This document shows, piece by piece, positions 45,701 through 53,255 of a stretch of 64,000 bases of DNA. Origin of the DNA: Microcoleus sp. EPA2 (lineage in GTDB: Bacteria > Cyanobacteriota > Cyanobacteriia > Cyanobacteriales > Microcoleaceae); assembly GCA_020882975.1 (NCBI GenBank), contig JAHRFD010000006.1, positions 62,001 to 126,000 of the forward strand, written 5' to 3'. Below the pieces are notes generated by a model. That model made no database searches, was not told the DNA's origin, and worked only from the letters and a program-made list of their open reading frames with translations. The translations under genes were made by a program, and so were the position numbers. The number at the start of each line of letters is the position of its first letter. Within the stretch, counting starts at the first letter, position 1.

Positions 45701-46533
45701 GCTTTTCTAAAGGGGTAAGCTACGCGCCTAGTTGTCAGGTACTACAGGTGAGCCTAAAGCATAAACGTTCAAACTTTACCCATCTGTTTGCTATTCAGAA
45801 TCCCACTGAAGACCTGAGTTATAGTGATATTGAAGTGCAAACTATTCGGAATTTTTTTTACCCCTATGATGATGTTCTCATTAAAAAAGCAGCTAAGAAA
45901 GAATTGATTGAAAATCGGCTGTTTGGCGCCGCCAATTGTATCCACTTTTCTTGTCATGGCTACTTCAACTCAGACATTTCTATGCTCTCAGCGCTCTTGC
46001 TGAATGATTCTCAAGTTCCTGCCGGTTCTAGCCATAATCCTCCATATTGTCTTTCTTTTCCGGATGGCAGTGCAATCGACTTGACTAAATGTCTGACTTT
46101 AGGAGAAATCTTTGCACTCGATCTCAGTCAATGTCGTCTCGTTACCCTATCAGCGTGCGAAACGGGTTTTATCGATTTTCGCATACTCAGCGATGAATAT
46201 GTAGGTTTACCTAGCGGCTTTATAGTTGCAGGAAGTCCCAGTGTAGTCAGCAGTCTGTGGACAGTAAACGACTTATCCACTACATTTTTGATGATTCAGT
46301 TTTATCAAAACCTCCAAAAAGGTTTGGCTGTGGTTTTGGCGATTAATCAAGCTCAAATTTGGCTGCGGAACATTACAAAAGCTGAATTAAAAGCCTGGAT
46401 CGCAGCTAATTCCCTTCCACTTGACCCCACAATGCGGCAGAATCTCAATAAAAGGCTGCACAAGTTGCAAGATGACCAAAAACCCTTTCAAGACCCGTTT
46501 CACTGGGCTGCATTTTGTGCGATCGGTCAATAA
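42796..46533 (+). CDS. CHAT-domain peptidase with TPR-like repeats, paralogue 5 (longest)
   Basis: The 1245-residue protein starts at ATG 42796 (MDEQRQEAYLEIIDALLGC), two bases after the previous stop. It has the N-terminal helical domain (1-~95), then a second helical domain (YPFLHNNLDKLDRGCVRELQEW, ~115-165). Ten regular 46-residue TPR-like repeats follow (~190-650; pattern WAxxQxNLGxAYxxRIxGDRxxNLExAIxxYxxALQxxTxExFP). A coiled-coil linker (~800-860, rich in Leu/Gln/Glu) precedes the CHAT domain with His1054 (HFSCHG) and Cys1121 (LSACETG). The regular repeats suggest recent expansion by recombination. This copy ends the CHAT array; the trypsin-like gene starts 57 bp downstream without a clear terminator. 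Confidence 0.92.
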   Translation: MDEQRQEAYLEIIDALLGCPSGEEPQVIMAANPDFIDIGLVEVMKQVAAVCVQRGEQNTADFLTNVASQIAGALESLAAESTDKSGETSPTIHSLEYNDFLTEALRLVLESDSNPQTVYPFLHNNLDKLDRGCVRELQEWAKANLSRAASESAGKIAAGIANLSNILQDFPVGSRASNLEIALTGCEIAATFFDCQVFPTQWAGIQINLGNIYHLRIHGNRGNNLEQAITYYQAALQIFTLEAFPQEWALAQNNLGNVYLDRIQGEHAQNLEEAIHCYNLALQIRTRQTVPSDWAQTKANLSNAYRERIYGDRASNLEQAIAFCQEALQILTQNDFPQEWAITKTNLGTAYQERIRGNRAENLEVAIAVYQEALQIRTRETVPQGWAEVQMNLGNAYRTRIFGNRRENFERAIAAFLEALKVFTREIYPQQWALTQTNLASAYQERVKGDKAENLEMSIAAYESALLVLTREDSPQDWARIQVNLGSAHYSRILGDRSQNLELAISFYQKALQVYTKETFPESWGQTQSNLGNAYGDRIKGDREENLEIAIVAYESALQVFTTTESPLDWALIQTNLGGTYYQRIRGDSEENLEAAIIACKSALQVFTYETSPEDWARAQSNLAAAYYDRIRGSREENLEAAIAACKSALRFYTLDVSPQDYTRILFTLGLLYQQFGQLHDAYSTFNSAIECVEYQSGKITSGEPVKQKLASQWARYYWSMVEVCLELAIADPQYYARAIEYVERSKARSLVELLASLDLYTKGDIPENIINELKRLRRGISAKQRQLDLVVELERLDETNRIYRQQLHQELHSLQQEFNQLLNQIEAIDPDFSVTHKIESISFEEIRQLLTDDQTVLIEWYITGEAIFTFMVTQQAEYPRVWQSSLAEKTALLDWIKEYISDYAQNKNQWQSQLSESLQHLAQILHVDDILSNLPNSCQELIIIPHLFLHLFPLHALPIVDDSCLLDRFSKGVSYAPSCQVLQVSLKHKRSNFTHLFAIQNPTEDLSYSDIEVQTIRNFFYPYDDVLIKKAAKKELIENRLFGAANCIHFSCHGYFNSDISMLSALLLNDSQVPAGSSHNPPYCLSFPDGSAIDLTKCLTLGEIFALDLSQCRLVTLSACETGFIDFRILSDEYVGLPSGFIVAGSPSVVSSLWTVNDLSTTFLMIQFYQNLQKGLAVVLAINQAQIWLRNITKAELKAWIAANSLPLDPTMRQNLNKRLHKLQDDQKPFQDPFHWAAFCAIGQ

Positions 46534-46590
46534 TGAAACAATATCGATAGAAGCACAGACCCGATATTTCCAGTCCAAGCAGCCCAAATC

Positions 46591-49017
46591 ATGAACGAAA
46601 TTTCCCAGAATATGAGACTGCAAACTCCCAGTCTCACCCTCTATGCGTTCCACCTCCGCAACAGCATCAATCAGGGACTACAGCCAACCGTAGCAGCAGC
46701 ACCCCGGTTGTGGGAACAGTTAGTCGATTTTGGAAATGCACTCAACATTCTGGAATTACAAACTTTACGACAACAATTGATATGTTATGAAGGCGAGCGC
46801 TATTTACCAGAATCTGAAGATACTTTGGGAGCAGAATACTTAACCTTATTACAAAATAACGAACCCAGTCTCGACTTCCAAGTCCCTCCTCAACCGGGCG
46901 GATTGGAACTTCAGGGATTGCTCTGCCCTTTTCGCTTGCACGATACTTATGCGATCGATCTGACCCTATGTTCTCAAGATACATTTACTCTATCACAATT
47001 AAAGTATCTCAATCCCCAAAACCTGATATTACAAAATATTCAGGCTTCTTTGGGAAAAACACTATTGCTATTCGGTCAACCTTTAGAAACACAAGAAGAT
47101 AATTATCAAGTCTTAGCAGATGCTTGCGTTGCTCAATTATTTCCAGGTCAATATTCAAGCGAGTTAGTCGATACAGGTAGTTTGTTGGGCAATCCAATTT
47201 TTGAGTATGAAAGTGGATTAACTAACCTAGCCAATAAACTTCATATCCTAGTTTGGTTAAAATGCCACGATATGAGTTCAAACCACATGGATAGGGTAGC
47301 TGAAATCCTACTTCATCTACTGTGGTGTCGCCATAAAATTCTCTATGTCTATCAACAGTCTCGCCATTGTCTAGAACAAGCTAAAAAAATATATGGCAGC
47401 TACGAGAAGTATAGAAGCAATTTTAGTCAAATTTCTGAAGCAACAAATCGGCGATCGCCTCTAATAAACTTGCACGCTGAGTTACAACAAGTGGAGCTGG
47501 ATTATACTAACTACCTAGATGATTTGACAGAACACGAAAAGACGATCGCCATCAACTACATCAATTACAAAACTTACTTGGAAAAGCTAGAGAAGCTCCC
47601 ACACACTAAGCTGAGTTTTTGTCAAGAGTTTTTGCGTCATGTTGGCAATAAATTTCAACGGCAAATTCAAGTAGATCGGGACTCTCAGAGAATAGGGCGC
47701 GATCGCCTGCAACGTCTAAAAGCTACAGTCTGGGAAAGTATTACCACTGAACCCGTTGCTAGCGAACCTTGGTCTGGTCAGGGGTCTGGAGAGCAGGAGT
47801 GTAAATCGGCACTTGCTTTGCAAAAAGAATTACATTATTATGGGAATAATGCCTTAAAAAATAATATGTCTGGGATTCCTTCTGAAATCTACGATCGATT
47901 GTATGAAGCGTTGTTAGATTGCGACCAGTTTGACGACGCTGGAACATTGCGGAAATTCTTTAAGGGGAACGCTCCACTCAACCCTTGGCGAAACTATTGG
48001 CAACAAGGCAGCCCATCTAACCTGGTTCAAGAGGCGATCGGCTACCTATGTGATAAACATCGCGATGATACTAAGGAAAATGCGCTAGTTATCTTGGTAC
48101 GTCTACTAGCAAATCGAATAGACTCAGCAGATAGTCGTCATCAAATATTAAATAAACTAGCACAGGAACTTAATAGTGTTCTTTCAGATTCTAATAACAA
48201 CTCCAAAATTGTACCTTTTACAAAGAAACTTGATATTGCCCATTCTGAAAGTTCACCGACAGATCGCTTGGCACAAGAAGCTAATCCCCAAGGTGAGTCA
48301 ATGGTTTATATTTCAGAATATGAAAAAATATTAACTTGTGCCGCTTCAGTTGCCCGGATAAGCGTGCCGAAAATTATTAATGGATGCATAGATAAAGTTC
48401 CTAAAGTTCCTACAGGTACAGCTTGGTTAGTAACTCCTGAATTAGCCTTTACCTGTTGGCATGTTATCGAGGCCAGAAGTTATAGAGAAGATTGTATTAG
48501 CGAGGTCGATATTCAAGCACAACTTGCCAATACCTTGCTATTTTTTGACAATATATTACCAGGTCAAGGAACTGAATATGGCGTAAAAAAGTTGGAACAT
48601 TACAATCGAGATTTTGACTATGCTTTGCTGCGATTAAAGGATGAAAATTTCTCTTTAGAGTCAAGAGGCTTTTTGAAGTTAGAAACGAATCAAAATGCTC
48701 CGCTTACAGTTCAAACTCAACTATTTGTTATTCAACATCCAAAAGGTGAGCCTAAGCAGGGAAGTAGTGGATATTTTGTAAAGATTGCCCCAGATACTAA
48801 CTGCATTCTCTATAATGCTCCTACTGATAAAGGAACTTCTGGAGCGCCCGTTCTAAAAACCAACAACTGGCAGGTAATAGCGCTGCATAATGGGGAAAAG
48901 AAAAATGAAGCTCTGCGGGAAGCTACTCTAATAAGTGATATATTATCCGATCTGAAGCAAAATCGTCTTCAATTGTACGAAGAAATCATGAAAGCACAAA
49001 AATCGCACAAGGAGTGA
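46591..49017 (+). CDS. Trypsin-like serine protease with effector-associated-like domain
   Basis: The 808-residue protein has three parts. Residues ~12-395 form a module of unknown function that is duplicated, with high identity at both protein and DNA level, in the last gene of the operon (53252-55849). Residues ~425-530 (IYDRLYEALLDCDQFDDAGTL, then NPWRNYW, then ENALVILVRLLANRID) look like an effector-associated adaptor domain. Residues ~590-800 are a trypsin-like protease: His624 in CWHV, Asp676 in DFDYALLRL and Ser750 in GTSGAPV are all present. No signal peptide is visible, so it should act inside the cell. Such proteases with adaptor domains are known effectors in NTP-dependent conflict systems. 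ATG 46591 lacks a strong ribosome site. The next gene starts 3 bp after its stop. Confidence 0.88.
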   Translation: MNEISQNMRLQTPSLTLYAFHLRNSINQGLQPTVAAAPRLWEQLVDFGNALNILELQTLRQQLICYEGERYLPESEDTLGAEYLTLLQNNEPSLDFQVPPQPGGLELQGLLCPFRLHDTYAIDLTLCSQDTFTLSQLKYLNPQNLILQNIQASLGKTLLLFGQPLETQEDNYQVLADACVAQLFPGQYSSELVDTGSLLGNPIFEYESGLTNLANKLHILVWLKCHDMSSNHMDRVAEILLHLLWCRHKILYVYQQSRHCLEQAKKIYGSYEKYRSNFSQISEATNRRSPLINLHAELQQVELDYTNYLDDLTEHEKTIAINYINYKTYLEKLEKLPHTKLSFCQEFLRHVGNKFQRQIQVDRDSQRIGRDRLQRLKATVWESITTEPVASEPWSGQGSGEQECKSALALQKELHYYGNNALKNNMSGIPSEIYDRLYEALLDCDQFDDAGTLRKFFKGNAPLNPWRNYWQQGSPSNLVQEAIGYLCDKHRDDTKENALVILVRLLANRIDSADSRHQILNKLAQELNSVLSDSNNNSKIVPFTKKLDIAHSESSPTDRLAQEANPQGESMVYISEYEKILTCAASVARISVPKIINGCIDKVPKVPTGTAWLVTPELAFTCWHVIEARSYREDCISEVDIQAQLANTLLFFDNILPGQGTEYGVKKLEHYNRDFDYALLRLKDENFSLESRGFLKLETNQNAPLTVQTQLFVIQHPKGEPKQGSSGYFVKIAPDTNCILYNAPTDKGTSGAPVLKTNNWQVIALHNGEKKNEALREATLISDILSDLKQNRLQLYEEIMKAQKSHKE

Positions 49018-49020
49018 ACT

Positions 49021-50100
49021 ATGGCAACAGGTGCTAGTCAACTTTTTTATCCTAACCAACCTAACCCCCGATTAAACCTGGATTTGGACAACAGCTACTT
49101 TCTGGTTAAGCTGCACGATTCCCAGGCATTTTACAAAGCTGGTTTGCTAACTGAGCCTGAATTTGTCACTTTTAGTTCGTCAGTCGAAAGCTCCTTTCAG
49201 CCAAGTTCCTCGACCCAAAGCCTGCACAAAATCTACTCTGTGCAAAAAAATGAGCCTTGTCGCTTGGGTCTTGGTATCAATTTAACTGACTGGTTGCCTG
49301 CCCGCCCTACTGACTGGTTGCGTATCAACTTGAAATATACGGTATGGAAGGATAAACCCTTACAGAATTTAATGGCTCAACTCGAACAAACTGGTTTAGT
49401 CGCTCAAGTATCGTTACTTCGGCCAGATTGGGCCGTAGCTCTTAAAGTGAGCAAAATTGTTGGGCAATTGGTGAGTTACCTACTACGTGAAGGCTCCCAA
49501 CAGGAGATTTTCTCCCCCACGATTGACCTCAACCTCCAAGATTTGAAGGCGGGCTATCATGTTTTAGTTGGCTCGCACAGCAATGAAATTTTGCCGACTT
49601 CACTGAAAATCGACGCAAACGGACACCTGACAGATGTTAGTGGGAGTTCGCTTTCGCGTATTTCTTATGCCGTTATTCAAGTCCTAGCATTAAAGCGGCG
49701 CGGACAGGAAATAGCTCGTGACGAACCCTGGTGGGAACTTTTGGAAGCTGTCAAAGAACAAATCCTGGATGCTGAACTTGCTAACGATCAAGAACGTCGC
49801 AAGCTTTCAATTGACTGGCGTTCTACGCTGACTCAGGTTCGGGTATTAGCTCGCAAGCAACGGGGGTTCTTATTACCAGAAATCAGAGAAATTATTGCTG
49901 CGGCTCAAGTTAAAGTAGATGACAAGTTAGCACCACAAAGAGCGAACGAAGCCTTTGGGATGGAAGAATTACCGCCTGAGTTGCAAGATTGTCTCGGTGT
50001 GCGGACTGAGCAAGAACTTAGCAAGTTGGTTCAAGATTATCAGGGTGCATTGGAGGTTTCTCAGCAATTGCTTGAGGAGTATAATCTTTCAGGAGATTGA
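49021..50100 (+). CDS. Conserved hypothetical protein of the conflict operon
   Basis: I do not recognise this 359-residue protein. It is soluble, begins MATGASQLFYPNQPNPRLNL and shows alternating beta-rich stretches up to ~residue 210 (YFLVKLHDSQAFYKAG; LTDWLRINLKYTVWKD; AGYHVLVGSHSNEILP). A helical, charged C-terminal half follows (EPWWELLEAVKEQILDAELANDQERRKLSIDWRS in two stretches). It starts three bases after the protease stop (with AAGGAG just upstream of ATG 49021) and overlaps the next gene's frame, so it is an integral part of the operon. Its position before the iSTAND/MoxR/vWA genes suggests a structural or scaffold role. Confidence 0.7.
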   Translation: MATGASQLFYPNQPNPRLNLDLDNSYFLVKLHDSQAFYKAGLLTEPEFVTFSSSVESSFQPSSSTQSLHKIYSVQKNEPCRLGLGINLTDWLPARPTDWLRINLKYTVWKDKPLQNLMAQLEQTGLVAQVSLLRPDWAVALKVSKIVGQLVSYLLREGSQQEIFSPTIDLNLQDLKAGYHVLVGSHSNEILPTSLKIDANGHLTDVSGSSLSRISYAVIQVLALKRRGQEIARDEPWWELLEAVKEQILDAELANDQERRKLSIDWRSTLTQVRVLARKQRGFLLPEIREIIAAAQVKVDDKLAPQRANEAFGMEELPPELQDCLGVRTEQELSKLVQDYQGALEVSQQLLEEYNLSGD

Positions 50101-50102
50101 CT

Positions 50103-51206
50103 GTGGAAGGATTACCTTATGAACTGTGCGACCTATGCGAGGAGGTCTTTTTGATCTGCGACGAATTTGAGAGTTACGACAGCCTCCGTTCATTTTGTAG
50201 AGTGCGAGAAGAGTTTCATTTTTTGACTTTTAAACTCAAAGGCAAAGACGCTAGTCCCTCATCTTTATTTAACCTCAATTTACCGCTTTTACTTGAAAGT
50301 AAACATCAACGATATGGCTGGGTATTCCCTATTTTTGTGAAAGCTTTGGCATCCCGTTATAAAGATGACGATCGTCAAAGCAGACTGAATGACTTATATT
50401 CTAAGATACAGTCATGTAGCAATCAGCCTAAAGTACAGTATTCTCAAAGATATCGGCGTGACCAAATACTCTTTAACTCCATTCTAGAAATAGACTTTAA
50501 AGACCAGACAGAGGAGGTAAACAACGCTCTAAACTTACAAGAATCGCTCAAGAGAGCAGGCGCATTTCTAATTCATGGTGAGCAAGAGTTTGGACAAAAA
50601 ACTTTAGTTCATAGACTCTCTCTATTATCGAAGTTGCGGAACGGTCGGCGCATCCCGATTCCAATGGTTGGTATGGGTGACGTTTCCGAGTTATGGAATG
50701 CAGTTGCTGCTGAATTAACGGGTTTCAACCCGGTTAGTTTCTTTTCGGCAGAGCAAGTTATGGCTTTAATTCTTGAATGTTTGCAAACTCAGCACTTAAT
50801 TTTTATCTTTACTGAAGTTCACCGTACTTATATTGGGTTTCTGCCTGAATTAATCGAACAATTTTGGCAACCGATCGTAGATAGAGTTAATTTAAAGGAA
50901 ACTTACTTGGTCATGTTTCTAGTGGATAATAAAGGCAAAGTCTGTCAATCTGGAATGCCTTTAGCTTGGAAAGTGTGTCAGCAGGAATACCCCAGAATTC
51001 CTCTGCGTTTGCCTCCAATAAGCAGATTTTCGGAGGAAAACATTCATGAATGGTTGGACAGACCAACAGTAGCAGAAATCGTACCAGAATGTTTATCAGT
51101 TAAGACATTGCTAAACGAGTCTCAAAATGGTGTTCCAGAACTTGTTTATCAAAAAATTTGTCATTACTGCGGTTGTAGTTGGGAAGGAGGTTGGCACAAT
51201 GGTTAA
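50103..51206 (+). CDS. Degenerate P-loop (iSTAND-like) protein with adaptor-like N-terminus
   Basis: The likely start is GTG 50103, with AGGAGA six bases before it (a TTG at 50097 is also in frame), giving 367 residues. Residues ~1-105 (LPYELCDLCEEVFLICDEFESYDSLRSFCRV) resemble the adaptor-type effector-associated domain seen in the protease. From ~145 a NTPase-like fold is apparent: GAFLIHGEQEFGQKTLVHRL is aligned where a P-loop would be but lacks the GxxxxGK[ST] Lys/Ser set, and LIFIFTEVHRTYIGFLP stands where Walker B would be. This is the pattern of the inactive STAND (iSTAND) domains of ternary conflict systems, where they may bind but not hydrolyse nucleotide. It overlaps the MoxR start by 8 bp. 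Confidence 0.75.
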   Translation: MEGLPYELCDLCEEVFLICDEFESYDSLRSFCRVREEFHFLTFKLKGKDASPSSLFNLNLPLLLESKHQRYGWVFPIFVKALASRYKDDDRQSRLNDLYSKIQSCSNQPKVQYSQRYRRDQILFNSILEIDFKDQTEEVNNALNLQESLKRAGAFLIHGEQEFGQKTLVHRLSLLSKLRNGRRIPIPMVGMGDVSELWNAVAAELTGFNPVSFFSAEQVMALILECLQTQHLIFIFTEVHRTYIGFLPELIEQFWQPIVDRVNLKETYLVMFLVDNKGKVCQSGMPLAWKVCQQEYPRIPLRLPPISRFSEENIHEWLDRPTVAEIVPECLSVKTLLNESQNGVPELVYQKICHYCGCSWEGGWHNG

Positions 51207-52122
51207 TTCAGATTCAGTGATTCCTCGCGTATATACGGGTACAAAGCAACCGTCTCCAGAAGAGCGGGAACTTGGAATAGAGCCTTACTACCCTTCAGAA
51301 GAGTTGATTGAAGCGGTCAACCTTACTATCTTTTTGCAGAAACGTCCTCTATTGCTGAAAGGCGAACCTGGATGCGGTAAAACTCGACTAGCAGAGGCAG
51401 TTGCTCGCGAGTTAGGCTTACCTTGTGAACGTTGGTATATCAAGTCTACAACTAGAGCAAAAGAAGGACTCTACAATTACGATGCAGTTGGTCGCCTTCA
51501 CGATGCTCAACTAGCACGATTTGATGACGAACACCGGTCTAAAGTCAAAAATATTAGCGAGTACATTAAATTAGGTCCTTTGGGTCGTGCTTTTCAAAAC
51601 GATCGACGCACTGTGCTACTAATTGATGAAATTGATAAAGCCGATATTGACTTTCCCAACGATTTACTACAGGAGTTAGATGAAGGACGGTTTATCATCC
51701 AGGAAACAGGAGAGGAAATTAAGGCTAAGCAGCCGCCTATTATCTTTATCACCAGTAACGACGAAAAAGATTTACCGGATGCCTTTTTACGCCGTTGCTT
51801 GTTCCATTATATTGAATTTCCTTCTGAATCACAATTGGTTAAGATTCTTCAGGCTCACTTTCCCGATCCATCATCAGAGGTCATCGAAAAAGCAGTTTCC
51901 CGCTTTAAAATACTCCGAGGACATATGGAAAGAGACTATAGTGGAACAGGTAAAAAGGTGAGTACCAGTGAGTTAATTGATTGGTTTACTATCCTGCGAC
52001 AATATCCTGAAGACCAAGCCTTAGCTAAACTCAATGGAGAACTGCCTTTTGCTGGCGCTTTGCTGAAGTCTTGGAAAGATTATCGGAACTACTTACGCAC
52101 GCCAGGGGAGGAGAAAACATGA
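51199..52122 (+). CDS. MoxR-family AAA+ ATPase
   Basis: The start is ATG 51199, preceded by GGAAGGAGG at 51182-51190; the frame upstream to 51127 belongs to the previous gene. The 307-residue protein has Walker A GEPGCGKT (residues 55-62), Walker B LLIDEID (D143, E144), sensor-1 IIFITSN and the arginine-finger region AFLRRCLFHYIEFP. MoxR ATPases act as chaperone-like remodellers, usually paired with a vWA protein, which follows here with an ATGA overlap (52119-52122). In ternary conflict systems the pair is thought to control effector release. Nothing in the sequence suggests inactivity. Confidence 0.95.
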   Translation: MVNSDSVIPRVYTGTKQPSPEERELGIEPYYPSEELIEAVNLTIFLQKRPLLLKGEPGCGKTRLAEAVARELGLPCERWYIKSTTRAKEGLYNYDAVGRLHDAQLARFDDEHRSKVKNISEYIKLGPLGRAFQNDRRTVLLIDEIDKADIDFPNDLLQELDEGRFIIQETGEEIKAKQPPIIFITSNDEKDLPDAFLRRCLFHYIEFPSESQLVKILQAHFPDPSSEVIEKAVSRFKILRGHMERDYSGTGKKVSTSELIDWFTILRQYPEDQALAKLNGELPFAGALLKSWKDYRNYLRTPGEEKT

Positions 52123-53255
52123 ATCCGGCTGAAGTGCATTTACTGAATGTTTTGCTGAGTCTTTTTAAGGAGTTGCGAAAGTGGGGTTTTCCTCTAGGTG
52201 TGGAAGAGTATATGTTGGCGGTGCGATCGCTCCAAGCTGGTTTTGGTATCGGCGATCGCAACTCTCTGGAACGACTTTGCTGTACGCTGTGGACAAAATC
52301 TAAAACAGAAGCTTGTTTGTTAAAACGACTGCTCGATGAAGTCATAAAGCAACCTGTGGAAATCCCTCAATCCACCCTGACTGAATCGCCACAAACTGTT
52401 CCAGAAACATCAGAACAGTCCTCCTCTCAAACTCCATTACAAAAACTAGAAGAATCTATATCTCAACCCACTTCATCTACTGAAATTCCCCTAGACATAG
52501 ACGAACCAGAACAGGTAATTCAAGCGATTCGGCAAAATTGGGATAACAGCTTAGAAATGAGCTATTACCGCCAAAATTCCGTCGATGAATACTTGCCTGT
52601 TACTCCCCGACAGATAAAGCAAAATTGGCGTTTTCTCCGCCGTCGAGTGCGGGAAGGTTCGCTAGCAGAATTGGATGTGGAAGGTACGGTAGAAAAAATT
52701 TGTCAGCAAGGGGTTTTACTGGGACCCGTGATGATGCCAAGCTACAAAAATCGAGCGGAACTCGTGTTACTCGTTGATCAAGGCGGTTCGATGGTGCCTT
52801 TTCATCATTTGTCCCGTCAATTAATAGATAAAGCACAGCAGGGTGGAAATCTTACAAAAATCGGCGTTTACTACTTTTATAACTATCCTGAAAAATATCT
52901 ATATACTGACCCCAATCGGCTCAAATATCAGCTAGTGACAGACGTTTTAGGAGCGATCGATAGCAGGACAGGGGTATTGATAGTCAGCGATGCAGGAGCG
53001 GCACGGGGAAATTTGAATGAACTACGAGAGGAGTATACGGTAAAATTTTTAAAACAGCTCGAACAGTCAGTCCGTTATTATGCCTGGTTGAATCCCATGC
53101 CGAACGATAGCTGGCAGGATACTACTGCTGGCAAAATTGCCCGTTCCGTACCAATGTTTGAAATGAGCCGTGAGGGATTGAATGCGGCTATTAATACTTT
53201 GCGAGGGCGCTATGTTTATTGGGAGCGTCCTTATCAGGGGATGGTGCAATCATGA
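52119..53255 (+). CDS. vWA-domain protein partner of MoxR, altered MIDAS
   Basis: ATG 52119 (MNPAEVHLLNVLLSL) follows GGGGAGGAG and overlaps the MoxR stop; 378 residues. The N-terminal ~85 residues are helical, then comes a disordered Ser/Thr/Pro/Glu stretch (~85-135). The vWA domain (~210-370) starts ELVLLVDQGGSM, with D220-x-G222-x-S224 in place of the canonical DxSxS, so the metal site is altered in its first Ser. GVLIVSDAGAA supplies a later Asp. The vWA domain probably binds the MoxR hexamer or a target. The stop overlaps the start of the next gene (ATGA, 53252-53255). Confidence 0.9.
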   Translation: MNPAEVHLLNVLLSLFKELRKWGFPLGVEEYMLAVRSLQAGFGIGDRNSLERLCCTLWTKSKTEACLLKRLLDEVIKQPVEIPQSTLTESPQTVPETSEQSSSQTPLQKLEESISQPTSSTEIPLDIDEPEQVIQAIRQNWDNSLEMSYYRQNSVDEYLPVTPRQIKQNWRFLRRRVREGSLAELDVEGTVEKICQQGVLLGPVMMPSYKNRAELVLLVDQGGSMVPFHHLSRQLIDKAQQGGNLTKIGVYYFYNYPEKYLYTDPNRLKYQLVTDVLGAIDSRTGVLIVSDAGAARGNLNELREEYTVKFLKQLEQSVRYYAWLNPMPNDSWQDTTAGKIARSVPMFEMSREGLNAAINTLRGRYVYWERPYQGMVQS

